Counted from the stretch's first letter, positions 1 through 8,303 are shown. The stretch: 52,245 nt of DNA from CAZRSW01 sp964602845 (GCA_964602845.1 CAZRSW010000013.1:1-52245), one strand, 5' to 3'. Notes: generated by a model not told the origin, from the sequence alone. Program-made: numbers and translations.

Positions 1-893
1 AAAACTACACCGTATAATAAAACGATGTTTTGGATAATCATCCAATCCCTCTCCCCGATACCTTCAACCAGAGTCGTCCCAAGGCCGGGGACAGCAAACG
101 CCCTCTCAACGGCCACGGACCCACCTAACAATACGGCAAGATGGATGCCTGAAACAGTTATAACCGGCAGCAAAGCGTTCCGCAAGGCATGCCGCCAAGT
201 TACTATCCTATCCCTAAGCCCCTTTGCCCTTGCCGTTCGGACATAGTCCTCATTATATACTTCCAATAACGTAGCTCGGGCCATCCTGGCCAAAACCGCG
301 GCCAATCCAATGGCCATTACAAAAGATGGACCGGCAATGATCTGTAAATTCTTGATGGGATCGGACCAGAGATGTTTTACCTCCAAGGGAGGCCGCCACT
401 GCCACACGATAATTGTAAAGAGAACCATCATGAGGGCAAGCCAGAATCCAGGGACCGCCATAAAAAATGTAACCAACAACCGAGACACATAGTCTATCCA
501 GGAATTCCGCCACACAGCGGCTAGAATACCCACAGGCAAACCAATAATCCACGAGAAGAAAACAGCAACTATAGCTATCTCCATAGTTATAGGGCCTCTT
601 CTAAGCAAGGTATCTCTAATGGGCTGCCTCTGCCAAAAAGAATGACCAAAGTCACCTTTAGCTATATCCTTCATCCAGCTCAAATATTGCATATAGAGAG
701 GCCTATCAAGACCTAGTGTTGCCCTCGCACCCGCCAGTTCTTCCTCGGTGAGGATATGTATACCACCTGCCTCACCGTAGATATACCTTAGAGGATCCCC
801 GGGCAATATTCTCATGGCGATGAATATCACTATAGTCACACCGAACAAAGTCGGTATGGCTAATAACAGACGTTGATACACGTATGTTCTCAC
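1..893 (-). CDS. Peptide-type ABC transporter permease (DppB/OppB family), 3' end cut off by the window edge
   Basis: This is an inner-membrane subunit of a dipeptide/oligopeptide/nickel-type ABC importer. The 297 readable codons start at a GTG preceded by an AGGCGGGTG Shine-Dalgarno-like stretch. The N-terminus (TYVYQRLLLAIPTLFGV, then an ILPGDP motif near residue 30) is the classic DppB opening. The cytoplasmic EAA-type loop (EVYNEDYVRTARAKGL, about 211-226) contacts the ATPase, and the family's VPGLGTTLVEGIGERDW stretch lies near 268-284. Family members are about 305-340 residues long, so little is missing. It follows the binding-protein gene on the same strand after 192 bases, and the second permease and ATPases are expected beyond the edge. 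The transported solute cannot be read from the sequence. Short open frames on either strand here are shadows of this gene. Confidence 0.93.
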   Translation of the reverse strand, partial: MRTYVYQRLLLAIPTLFGVTIVIFIAMRILPGDPLRYIYGEAGGIHILTEEELAGARATLGLDRPLYMQYLSWMKDIAKGDFGHSFWQRQPIRDTLLRRGPITMEIAIVAVFFSWIIGLPVGILAAVWRNSWIDYVSRLLVTFFMAVPGFWLALMMVLFTIIVWQWRPPLEVKHLWSDPIKNLQIIAGPSFVMAIGLAAVLARMARATLLEVYNEDYVRTARAKGLRDRIVTWRHALRNALLPVITVSGIHLAVLLGGSVAVERAFAVPGLGTTLVEGIGERDWMIIQNIVLLYGVV

Positions 894-1085
894 TGATTCA
901 CCCGCCTAAAAACTTTTCCCGCCATATCCCTTTGGAATGGCCGGACTATTTCGTATGTTTAAAAGGGACACTAGACAGAGAGTACAAAAGTTCCCTATCC
1001 AGCGTCCCTATATATTTCACTCGGGGAACCGCAAATGTTTCCACCCACCAGAGCCCCGAGGCTAATTTTAATTAATCCCTATAAC

Positions 1086-2849
1086 TTATCTATCTAACCA
1101 AAGTGTATCAAACCTCTCCCAGTAAGTGAAAAGCCTAGTTTCCAAGGCTATACCCTTAACGTATCTGGCCCAAGCCGGTGAGTGCTGGCAGAAGCCAATG
1201 TGATAGAACGGAGGATTGTCATCCAAGATGTCCATACCCTGGTTGAACAATTTTCCACGTTCTGCCCCGTCTAATTCACCTGCTAGCTTATCTAGGATTG
1301 CATCAAACTCTGGGTTAGCGTACCGTGACCAGTTTTGTGTCGCCCCAGTTCGGAGGTACAGGTTCCACATCGGGTAAGGATCGAGTATCTGTCCGGCGAA
1401 GTCACCGTTTCTGAATAACTCGAAGTTACCATCCGCGAGTATCTCGCTCTGTAAGCTTCTCTCCACAAGCTTAATGCTTGCGTTGATACCCAAATTCTTC
1501 TTTATGTCATCCGCGAACACAGGCACGGCAACGTCAGCTGTCTGTGGCTGGTTCCAAGTCGTGATCTCCATGTCGAATCCGTCAGGGAATCCGGCCTCAG
1601 CCAACAGAGCCTTAGCAGCCTTGATGTCTTCAGTTTTATCAGCACGGTAGCCCGGCATATCTGCGATCGCAGACAGTCCGGTTGCATACGGGCTAGGAAC
1701 TGGAATCCACCGAGTCACGAATGTAGGCTCCCACACTGGAGTGTAAGCGTTGATCTGGTTCTGTCGGCTCACACCAAGGTGGAGTGCCTTTCGAACTCTT
1801 GGATCATCATAAGGCGCCTTAGTGTTGTTAATAGCAAAGTTATGCGAGTTAAGGCAATCAACCGTATTCGCATTTAGGTCTGGCCTCTTAATGGCTTCTT
1901 TATGCGTATCTGGAGATATGTTCCAGGAGAAGTCTGCCTGTCCTGTTAGAACAGCGGCACCTCTATCTGGCCACAATGGCACGTTAAGCATGTTAACGCC
2001 GTCCAAGTATGGCAACTCCGAATTGTAGTAGTCCGGGTTAGCATCGTATTTCCAAATTTCGCCTGGAGTATGACTGACGAATTTCATCAGTCCTGTTCCA
2101 GTAGGAACCTCGATTGGCCGCAAGTCCATACCATTGGCCTCCAACTCCTCATTCGAGTAGATAGCAAGTCTTCCATCCGTTAGCAACTCCACAAGATATG
2201 GAGTCGGGTCTGTCAGGTTGAACTTTACTCCGTACTCGCCGTTCTTCTCTACAGAAGCGATCATCGGCAATCCATCCTTGCTGCGAGCAGTAATGCCCTC
2301 TGGCGGATTGATGATTCTGTTGTAATTCGCTACAACGTCATCGGAAGTAAAGGGGTCACCATTGTGATAACTTACCCCTTCTCTAAGCTTGAAGTCGTAC
2401 GTCTTACCATCAGATGACATCTTCCACTCTGTGGCAAGGTCGGGCATTATGGTTCGGTAACCATCTGAGTAGTTCAGCGCCACCAGCTTGTTATAGATAG
2501 GGCCTAGGATATGTGGGCCACCACCCATCTGGAAGTCAAAGTTGCTCATCTTCGCAGTCCAGGCCGTCACTACCACCCCACCCCTCTTGGGATTGGGTTC
2601 TGCAGCCCTGAGAACGAAGCCTTGACTCGCATTTAGCTCTCCTCTCGTAGGAGTCGCAACTACAACAACTTCTTTCTCAACAATCTTCTCCACTTCCACC
2701 TCTTTCACAACTTCCTTCTCAACAATTTTTTCTACAGGAACTTCTTTAATAACTTCCTTCTCTACGATGACCTCTTCTGCCGCGCAGCCCAGAGCCGCTA
2801 CCATGACAGCCGAAAATCCTAGGAAAGAAAGTATCAATCTCATTTTCAT
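1086..2849 (-). CDS. ABC transporter substrate-binding lipoprotein, family 5 (dipeptide/oligopeptide type)
   Basis: This 587-residue extracytoplasmic solute-binding protein belongs to the SBP_bac_5 family and feeds the permease downstream. A lipoprotein signal peptide ends in the lipobox AALGC, giving Cys22 as the lipidated residue. The mature N-terminus (about 25-63) is a run of Val/Glu/Lys repeats (EKEVVKEVEVEKIVEKEV and variants), a probable coiled-coil spacer that is common in Chloroflexota lipoproteins. Family hallmarks follow: DLATEWKMSSDGKTYDFKLR near 140-160, the YHNGDPFTSDDVV stretch, and KAKALLAEAGF-like sequence in the C-terminal lobe. The ligand is not predictable: peptides, opines and other organic solutes are all possible. 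The gene lies just inside the scaffold gap, so its promoter region is only partly visible. Confidence 0.93.
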   Translation of the reverse strand: MKMRLILSFLGFSAVMVAALGCAAEEVIVEKEVIKEVPVEKIVEKEVVKEVEVEKIVEKEVVVVATPTRGELNASQGFVLRAAEPNPKRGGVVVTAWTAKMSNFDFQMGGGPHILGPIYNKLVALNYSDGYRTIMPDLATEWKMSSDGKTYDFKLREGVSYHNGDPFTSDDVVANYNRIINPPEGITARSKDGLPMIASVEKNGEYGVKFNLTDPTPYLVELLTDGRLAIYSNEELEANGMDLRPIEVPTGTGLMKFVSHTPGEIWKYDANPDYYNSELPYLDGVNMLNVPLWPDRGAAVLTGQADFSWNISPDTHKEAIKRPDLNANTVDCLNSHNFAINNTKAPYDDPRVRKALHLGVSRQNQINAYTPVWEPTFVTRWIPVPSPYATGLSAIADMPGYRADKTEDIKAAKALLAEAGFPDGFDMEITTWNQPQTADVAVPVFADDIKKNLGINASIKLVERSLQSEILADGNFELFRNGDFAGQILDPYPMWNLYLRTGATQNWSRYANPEFDAILDKLAGELDGAERGKLFNQGMDILDDNPPFYHIGFCQHSPAWARYVKGIALETRLFTYWERFDTLWLDR

Positions 2850-2973
2850 TTGGATCTTAACCCCCTAGCTTACTTGTTGCTTCGACCAACTAGACGCATT
2901 CAACTACTATTATTCTCAAATACTAACCAGCATAAGCCCACAGCAGACGCCGGCCGGAGCAGTATAACCTCAT

Positions 2974-3073
2974 NNNNNNNNNNNNNNNNNNNNNNNNNNN
3001 NNNNNNNNNNNNNNNNNNNNNNNNNNNNNNNNNNNNNNNNNNNNNNNNNNNNNNNNNNNNNNNNNNNNNNNNN
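2974..3073. other. Assembly gap of 100 N
   Basis: Exactly 100 undetermined bases lie here, the conventional filler for a scaffold gap of unknown size. Gene order across this point (ABC lipoprotein to aldolase) rests on scaffolding alone. The gap also hides the upstream regulatory regions of both flanking genes. Confidence 0.99.
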
Positions 3074-3078
3074 ATATC

Positions 3079-3084
3079 TATAAT
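3079..3084 (+). promoter_or_regulatory. Candidate -10 box (TATAAT) for the aldolase gene
   Basis: A perfect TATAAT hexamer lies 38 bases before the ATG of the HpcH-family gene, followed by an AAGGAG ribosome-binding site. The -35 position falls inside the run of N and cannot be checked. Confidence 0.4.
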
Positions 3085-3122
3085 AGACTTATTCAAGTTA
3101 CTTTAAGGAGTTCTCCCTAAAC

Positions 3123-4016
3123 ATGGCTAGAATCAACAAATGCATAGATCTGATCAAGCAAGATCAAGTGATATTTGCAATACCAGCAGGTGAATTAACC
3201 TACGAAAACGGCCTCCACATGTCTCAAAGTTGGGCGGATATGATCCAGTATGACTTTGAACACCACCCTTTTGACACCGTTGGATTGGCCAACTTCATGA
3301 AAGGTTTAAAGGATGGAGGGCCTACCCCAAGTGGGCACCAAACACCGACCGTGATTACCACTCTGCCATCTAACTGTATGACCCCTCAGGAGGTACAATA
3401 CAACGCTTGGCAGGCCAGACATGTTCTCAGTACTGGGGTCCATGGCATTCTTCACACGCATACTCGCAGACCTGACGCCGTTGCAATGTTCGTCGCTTCT
3501 GCAAGATATGTTTTCCAGAAGACTGGAAGAGATCACGGAATCCCGGAAGGTCTTCGTGGTGGTGGTGGTCAATTGGAACCCGCTAAAATATGGGGAGTCG
3601 AACCAACCCATTATCTCCAAATAGCTGATCCCTGGCCGTTAAACCCAAACGGGGAACTGTTGCTGGGATTGAAGATTGAAGACAGATACTGCCTGCCAGA
3701 TGCAGACAACATTGCCTCGGTTCCGGGAATAGCATTCGCTGAATGGGGCCCCGGTGATATGGGCATGTCCTTTGGTGACCCCAACCTACACGACCCACCA
3801 TATACCTCAGAGATGGATGATGCTCGAAAAACAGTTAAGTCAGCTTGCGACAAAGCCGGATTAGTTTTTCTATGTAGTTGGCACGATGAAAGCATGACTG
3901 AAGAACAAAGAATAAGACACGTAATATCTAATGAAGGAGCAAGAATCGTCCATACCTCATCTCAAGAAATAGCAAACACGATCAGAGTCGAGATGAACAG
4001 GGATATGGCCTGGTGA
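3123..4016 (+). CDS. HpcH/HpaI aldolase family protein
   Basis: This 297-residue TIM-barrel protein of the HpcH/HpaI (2,4-dihydroxyhept-2-ene-1,7-dioate / 2-keto-3-deoxy-sugar-acid) aldolase family would cleave or form a C-C bond between pyruvate or a related oxo-acid and an aldehyde, using a divalent metal. Visible family features are the PAGELTYENGLHMSQSW opening, the HGILHTHTRRPDAV segment (about 108-121), and the C-terminal AEWGPGDMGMSFGDP motif, which corresponds to the family's GP.DL..SLG metal/phosphate region. A Gly-rich loop (GLRGGGGQ) lies near residue 145. Start: ATG with AAGGAG upstream. It is longer than the typical 250-270 residues, with extra sequence around 60-100. The natural substrate is unknown. 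No partner gene is adjacent, and the scaffold gap lies immediately upstream. Confidence 0.8.
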   Translation: MARINKCIDLIKQDQVIFAIPAGELTYENGLHMSQSWADMIQYDFEHHPFDTVGLANFMKGLKDGGPTPSGHQTPTVITTLPSNCMTPQEVQYNAWQARHVLSTGVHGILHTHTRRPDAVAMFVASARYVFQKTGRDHGIPEGLRGGGGQLEPAKIWGVEPTHYLQIADPWPLNPNGELLLGLKIEDRYCLPDADNIASVPGIAFAEWGPGDMGMSFGDPNLHDPPYTSEMDDARKTVKSACDKAGLVFLCSWHDESMTEEQRIRHVISNEGARIVHTSSQEIANTIRVEMNRDMAW

Positions 4017-4153
4017 GCCAGTAGCATATACACCGCTCCGCATTAGCTGTTTACAAACCACTCAGTTATCGATTACGAGACGAAATACATGCGCATTTAT
4101 CGCGTTTCTGAATGATCAGCAACCTACTAAAACAGGTTATTGACTGAAATGAA

Positions 4154-4206
4154 AAAGCCTTTTAATCAAAGGTAAAACCTTAAACGAAGTTATAAAGAAA
4201 GGCTTT
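4154..4206. repeat. Nested inverted repeats between convergent genes
   Basis: An outer 9-bp inverted repeat (AAAGCCTTT at 4154-4162, AAAGGCTTT at 4198-4206) encloses a smaller one (AAGGT at 4169-4173, ACCTT at 4177-4181). It lies in the 290-base stretch between the convergent aldolase and unknown-protein genes. It may act as a bidirectional terminator or be a remnant; there is no strong T-tract. Nothing else recognisable was seen in 4017-4306. Confidence 0.3.
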
Positions 4207-4306
4207 AGCGAATACATGGCGTCTTTAAACGGGGAAAGATATATATTTGGAATGGTACCAAGGCTCGCATTAAGGACCGGATGGATGCGGATTCGTAGAT
4301 CGCAGT

Positions 4307-5047
4307 CTAGGAATTTGTCATCTCATTTATTTGGGCCTCTACTTCACCTAGTTCCGCATACTCCTCCAAGGAAAGATGAAAGCAACGCTTGAGATAAAGC
4401 TCCGTTAACTTATCAGCCTTTACACCTGACTCCAGCGCCCATTTGGTAAGATTATCGATCTGAAAACCTTCCGGCATATGAGAAGACAAAGTCTTTATAT
4501 CCTTCTCTGTCTCTTCTAGAATGGCTGCCTCATTTCCTTCAACTGCGAACCTGATTTTACCCACTAACTTGGTGAGCTCATTCAAGCGATCAGGCTGACT
4601 CATGAAAGCATAGACCACATCGTTTACTCCATCATCAGAACTCCCCGATGTTACTGGTATTTCCTCTCGCACAAACAAGTCGTCTGAATACAACTCCAAA
4701 TAAGACTCAACCGCCTCATTCACTTTAGACATAGCTGAAGCAACGTCAAACATGTCGCAAACACCTCCGTCTATCAAGTCATCAGAACGTTGCACCGCCA
4801 GATCCTTGATCTCATCTAAACTATGAACTTTTTCGGGGGCTGGGGGAAACGCAATCGCAGACATATCACCAGGCCCAAATTCACCTACCTGGTTCATAAG
4901 AAAAGGTGGGACATATTTAGACACATCCACAGTAACTGGTAAAAGAACAATATATGTCGCGTACCAATCCCCGAGTGAATCCACGAAATATAATAACGCG
5001 TGACCCTTCGGAAAATTCCTGTCCCCTATCTCAAACGAAAGATCCAT
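4307..5047 (-). CDS. Conserved protein of unknown function (Dehalococcoidia-type)
   Basis: This is a 246-residue soluble acidic protein with no signal peptide or membrane segment. It starts at an ATG with AGGAG seven bases upstream. The N-terminal half opens with MDLSFEIGDRNFPKGHALLYF and continues with a strand-rich stretch (ATYIVLLPVTVDVSKYVPPFL) and PPAPEKVHSLDEI near 90. The C-terminal half (about 120-246) is predicted mostly helical and very acidic. From memory it resembles a protein recurring in Dehalococcoidia genomes, but I cannot name a family or function. The gene is monocistronic, divergent from pyrD and convergent with the aldolase gene. Its length, ribosome-binding site and codon pattern argue that it is real. 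Confidence 0.72.
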   Translation of the reverse strand: MDLSFEIGDRNFPKGHALLYFVDSLGDWYATYIVLLPVTVDVSKYVPPFLMNQVGEFGPGDMSAIAFPPAPEKVHSLDEIKDLAVQRSDDLIDGGVCDMFDVASAMSKVNEAVESYLELYSDDLFVREEIPVTSGSSDDGVNDVVYAFMSQPDRLNELTKLVGKIRFAVEGNEAAILEETEKDIKTLSSHMPEGFQIDNLTKWALESGVKADKLTELYLKRCFHLSLEEYAELGEVEAQINEMTNS

Positions 5048-5102
5048 AGGTTGCTCCTATCACTTACTGACCTCCCAGACCAATTTTCTCTTTGCCCAAT
5101 AT

Positions 5103-5134
5103 CACCATCTTAATGATACTTAATGATAATGGTG
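5103..5134. promoter_or_regulatory. Candidate operator: two tandem 10-bp repeats inside a 6-bp inverted repeat
   Basis: CTTAATGATA occurs twice without a gap (5109-5118 and 5119-5128) and is flanked exactly by CACCAT (5103-5108) and its complement ATGGTG (5129-5134). The 10-bp period is one helical turn, as expected for cooperative binding of a regulator. It lies in the 232-base region between the divergent unknown-protein gene and pyrD. Confidence 0.4.
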
Positions 5135-5279
5135 CCATGATGATAAAACAAAAAACTAAAGTCAATATTCACAAATCTCAGATGTTTCCTTTACGCTTTT
5201 ATTATGCAAACAGTATATTATTATCCCGCTGTATTTTAACCAAAACTTATCGACTTAAGTATCAATTTCCAACAAGATC

Positions 5280-6302
5280 GTGACACTGTACAAAAAAATT
5301 CTGCGCCCATTACTATTCACCATGGACCCAGAATTGGCCCAGAAGTGTGCTGATTCCGTCCTGAATACCCATTTGGCAGCCAAGCTATTAGAGCGATGGC
5401 TCCATTACGAACACCCCGCCCTTGAGACCAATGTAGGGGGGATTCCTCTGAAAAACCCCGTAGGGTTAGCGGCGGGATATGACAAAAAATGTGTCATGTT
5501 GGACTCCATATCAAGCCTAGGATTCGGATTTGTTACAGGCGGTACTATAACCAAAGAGCCTAGATACGGGAACGCTAAACCTAGAATCCTTAGAATTAAA
5601 CAGTCAAGATCACTGATAAATTCTCTGGGGTTCCCCAATCCTGGTCTAATTGCCGCATCAGAACACATCAATCGAACAAGCGGGGATCATTCTCCCAGAT
5701 CACCTAGAGTTCTGAGTATCTCGGGAACCAACATCCTCGATATAGTGGAATGCCATTCCGGTTTGGAACCCTCATCCACCGCCATTGAGATCAACATAAG
5801 TTCCCCCAATACATCGGGGTTGTTGATGTTCCGTGACCTAGATAACTTAAGCGAATTAATAGAATCAATTAACAAGCATAGGAAGAAGCCGCTTTTCCTC
5901 AAAATAGGCCCCTTCAACGTTTCTGAAGAATCGGATGAATTAGAGGATATGTATTCTCTTATTGATCTTTGTATACAAAAGGGAATAAGCGCCATCACTA
6001 TAGCCAATACTAGACCTGTCGACCATAGTAGATTAGCAGTCGGACACGGTGGTCTGAGTGGTGAGCCATTATTCACAGAGATGATCAAGATGATAAAAAC
6101 AATCCATCCAATCTCCGGTTCCAAAATTGACCTGATAGCCTGTGGAGGTATTTCAAGCGGCCAACACGCTTATGAAGCCCTATCATCAGGAGCTGCCGCC
6201 GTACAACTACTCACATCTTTGGTGTATGAGGGCCCAACCCTAGTAAGAAATATCAAAAAAGAGCTTGTAAAGCTTATGCAGCTACAACCCGTTTTGACTT
6301 GA
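5280..6302 (+). CDS. pyrD: Dihydroorotate dehydrogenase (quinone), class 2
   Basis: This 340-residue flavoprotein oxidises dihydroorotate to orotate in pyrimidine synthesis and passes electrons to membrane quinones. The class 2 signature is clear: a short N-terminal helical extension (YKKILRPLLFTMDPELAQK, 4-22) for membrane and quinone contact, PVGLAAGYDKK (60-70), GFGFVTGGTITKEPRYGN (81-98), INSLGFPNPG (113-122), the catalytic-Ser motif NISSPNT (172-178), the NTRPVDHSRL loop, and the C-terminal FMN phosphate motifs ACGGISSG and GAAAVQLLTSLVYEGP. The start is a GTG without a clear Shine-Dalgarno; an ATG at 5322 would remove part of the extension and is less likely. The 3' end overlaps the convergent ribokinase gene by 21 bases. 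No other pyr gene is in the window. Confidence 0.95.
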   Translation: MTLYKKILRPLLFTMDPELAQKCADSVLNTHLAAKLLERWLHYEHPALETNVGGIPLKNPVGLAAGYDKKCVMLDSISSLGFGFVTGGTITKEPRYGNAKPRILRIKQSRSLINSLGFPNPGLIAASEHINRTSGDHSPRSPRVLSISGTNILDIVECHSGLEPSSTAIEINISSPNTSGLLMFRDLDNLSELIESINKHRKKPLFLKIGPFNVSEESDELEDMYSLIDLCIQKGISAITIANTRPVDHSRLAVGHGGLSGEPLFTEMIKMIKTIHPISGSKIDLIACGGISSGQHAYEALSSGAAAVQLLTSLVYEGPTLVRNIKKELVKLMQLQPVLT

Positions 6303-7250
6303 GGGGCCATTAGCGAGGATATTATCTACTTCTGACCTATACGCCATGGATTGCTGCGATCCAAGTCTACTGGCTGCCAGAGCGCCCGCAATAGAACCAA
6401 ACCGTACGGAAGCATGTATGTCCAGTCCCTCTGCAATTGCTACCGCTAGCCCACCGGTGAACGCATCACCGGCAGAAACAGAATCAACTTGTGTGACCTC
6501 AATAGGCTTACAATGATATGCCTGCATACCCGAATAGTAGGCAGCTCCCTGATCCCCCATAGTTATTATCGGAGTGGATGCCCCATTCAACAGCAATTCC
6601 TCACACAAAGAATAAACATTTTCGACATTACTACTCTGACTAATTGGTAGATCTGTCAATAATTCCGCCTCACCTACGTTCGGCGTCAATATATTAACTA
6701 ATGGAATTAAGCTATCACATCCTCTCTTATATGGTGCCGGATCCCAAATAACCGGTAGAGATTCTGATTCGGCAAGAGCGCAAACGCTCTCATTGAACCC
6801 GCTAGGCACTTCATTTTGAATGAGCAAAATATCGGCATCAACAATGGCCTCTTTAAGTAGCTTTAACTCATTACCGCCACAAAATGTGTTGGCACCATAA
6901 TCCGCAACAATTGTATTGTCGCCAAATTTATCGACAGTGATTAATGCCACCCCTGTGGGGCTCCTTGGGTCAATTGAAACACCTGATACATCGATAGCAT
7001 CATTGGTCAGACTAGCAAGTAATTCTCGACCATGTATATCATCACCAACTCTTCCAACCATCCTAACATCTGCCCCCAACCTGGCAGCAGCCACCGCTTG
7101 ATTTGCTCCTTTACCCCCTGGGGTAGTACGAAATCCATCGCCCTGAACCGTTTGGCCTTTAGTGGGTAAGCTTTCTGCCTCTATCACAAGGTCCATATTC
7201 AAACTACCTACCACCACCACTATTGGTTTCGACTTCATAATCCGGCTCAC
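6282..7250 (-). CDS. rbsK: Ribokinase (PfkB carbohydrate kinase family)
   Basis: This 322-residue cytoplasmic sugar kinase would phosphorylate ribose, or a similar sugar or nucleoside, at the expense of ATP. It carries GSLNMDLVIEAESLP (15-29), the Gly-rich substrate motif TPGGKGANQAVAAARLGA (43-60), the anion-hole region LTPNVGEAELL, and the PfkB signature 2 as VDSVSAGDAFTGGLA, with the catalytic Asp in SAGD where GAGD is usual. The GTG start forms a GTGA overlap with the stop of the upstream HAD gene, indicating translational coupling; an ATG 12 bases further in is the alternative. Ribokinase fits the motifs best, but the exact sugar cannot be proven. Confidence 0.88.
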   Translation of the reverse strand: MSRIMKSKPIVVVVGSLNMDLVIEAESLPTKGQTVQGDGFRTTPGGKGANQAVAAARLGADVRMVGRVGDDIHGRELLASLTNDAIDVSGVSIDPRSPTGVALITVDKFGDNTIVADYGANTFCGGNELKLLKEAIVDADILLIQNEVPSGFNESVCALAESESLPVIWDPAPYKRGCDSLIPLVNILTPNVGEAELLTDLPISQSSNVENVYSLCEELLLNGASTPIITMGDQGAAYYSGMQAYHCKPIEVTQVDSVSAGDAFTGGLAVAIAEGLDIHASVRFGSIAGALAASRLGSQQSMAYRSEVDNILANGPSSQNGL

Positions 7251-8056
7251 AATATGTTCTGATCCAAAAGGTTCTTAAGATATGATGCCACCCCGTCCTT
7301 ATCAGCGATCGGTGCCGTATCATCCGAGGCCTCAATAACCAATCGATCAGAGTCTCGCATCGCTACTCCAAGCCCGCTCCATTCCAACATAGGAATGTCA
7401 TTAAACCCATTGCCAAAAGAAATTACTTCCTCCTGGGTTAAACCATTTTTCTTGCATAGCCATGACAATGCACGCTCTTTACCTGCATCTGGATTGAGTA
7501 TTTCACAGAAATTAGGCAACGATCGAGTCACATACAGTCTCCTGCCAAACTCTGATTGCATGTCTGATTCTACCGCTAACATCTGATCCTCATCACCGAC
7601 CAAAAGGATCCTATAAGGGGATCTCTCTAGATCGCGGATATTACCAACTTGAACTTCAAGACCGTTCCTCTCCGAGTAAGATTTTACCCAATGGGTTAGA
7701 TTGTCAACTACTATACGATCATCGACGTAAGCTACGACTTCAAAGTCTTTTCTATCCAAATAATCCATTGCTTCTTTGACATGCTCGTCTTTCATTAATT
7801 GTCGCCACAGTACCACACCCGTCTGAGGCTCAGTTACGAGGGCTCCTTGAAATGAAACCACAAAAGAAAGCGCTGATAGATTTTTCGTAAAAGATCTCGC
7901 AGAAACTAGGCTCCTGCCAGTGGCAACTACTATGTGAACTCCCCTCTCCTCGCATTCCAATAAGACTTTGTTCATGCGACCTGACGCTTGTCTGTTATGA
8001 GATAAAATCGTTCCATCTATGTCCAATGCTATTAAACGGTACAGAGGTGATGGCAT
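7247..8056 (-). CDS. Cof-type HAD-superfamily phosphatase
   Basis: This 269-residue cytoplasmic phosphatase belongs to HAD subfamily IIB (Cof/YidA type). It shows motif I LDIDGTIL with Asp12 (nucleophile) and Asp14, motif II in VVATGRSLVSA (about 45), a large C2-type cap in the middle, and motifs III/IV as FGNGFNDIPMLEW and GLGVAMRDSD near the C-terminus. Such enzymes hydrolyse sugar phosphates, phosphoglycolate or flavin/PLP phosphates, and specificity cannot be read here. Its stop overlaps the start of the ribokinase gene by four bases, so the two are one transcriptional unit. A role in balancing sugar-phosphate pools is plausible but inferred. Confidence 0.9.
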   Translation of the reverse strand: MPSPLYRLIALDIDGTILSHNRQASGRMNKVLLECEERGVHIVVATGRSLVSARSFTKNLSALSFVVSFQGALVTEPQTGVVLWRQLMKDEHVKEAMDYLDRKDFEVVAYVDDRIVVDNLTHWVKSYSERNGLEVQVGNIRDLERSPYRILLVGDEDQMLAVESDMQSEFGRRLYVTRSLPNFCEILNPDAGKERALSWLCKKNGLTQEEVISFGNGFNDIPMLEWSGLGVAMRDSDRLVIEASDDTAPIADKDGVASYLKNLLDQNIL

Positions 8057-8087
8057 AAATATACGTCAACTTCCTTCTGGGGTACTA

Positions 8088-8096
8088 TGTTAAAAT
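8088..8096 (+). promoter_or_regulatory. Candidate extended -10 promoter element
   Basis: TGTTAAAAT fits the extended -10 consensus TGnTATAAT with one mismatch. It points at the small ORF starting at 8163. No convincing -35 hexamer precedes it, which is allowed for extended -10 promoters. The same nonamer lies upstream of the SDR gene at 44321. Confidence 0.35.
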
Positions 8097-8162
8097 CCGC
8101 TCCCAAGTATCAACTCATTCTTAGCAAGTAAGTGTATCGCAACTTCTGGTGGAGTACTCGTT

Positions 8163-8249
8163 ATGAAAATCGGTCCGAGGTTAATTCTTTGGGTGATTCT
8201 AGCGCCCATAATTGTTTACTTGATTCTGAACGCCTGGAAAAACACCTAG
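8163..8249 (+). CDS. Putative 28-residue single-pass membrane peptide
   Basis: A 28-codon frame encodes MKIGPRLILWVILAPIIVYL followed by a short polar tail (ILNAWKNT). It has a Lys/Arg start, one hydrophobic helix (about 7-23) and a Lys near the end. A GGAG ribosome-binding site lies about ten bases before the ATG, and a candidate extended -10 lies 67 bases upstream. The frame fills the otherwise empty gap between the divergent HAD and SDR genes. The architecture is that of small inner-membrane regulatory or assembly peptides. With so few codons chance cannot be excluded, and no family is recognised. Confidence 0.42.
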   Translation: MKIGPRLILWVILAPIIVYLILNAWKNT

Positions 8250-8303
8250 CCGCCCAAACCGTCGTATTGAAAAACCATCGATCATTTTGGAAAAGTCATA
8301 TCC

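Noticed and set aside
253..552. Minus-strand 99-codon frame and several plus-strand frames over the permease region
   Set aside because: The DppB-type permease reads through in another minus-strand frame with full motif agreement; these are shadows.
2640..2790. Repetitive sequence near the 5' end of the binding-protein gene as an assembly artefact or tandem-repeat locus
   Set aside because: The repeats are imperfect and in frame, and they encode a plausible coiled-coil spacer typical of such lipoproteins.
4216..4260. Short plus-strand stretch whose translation faintly recalls an integrase N-terminus
   Set aside because: Only about 30 codons between stops, no catalytic part and no neighbouring mobile-element feature; too weak to call a relic.
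5092..5283. 63-codon plus-strand frame upstream of pyrD
   Set aside because: It starts at TTG without a ribosome-binding site, has AT-driven composition, and covers the tandem-repeat element. It looks like a chance frame.
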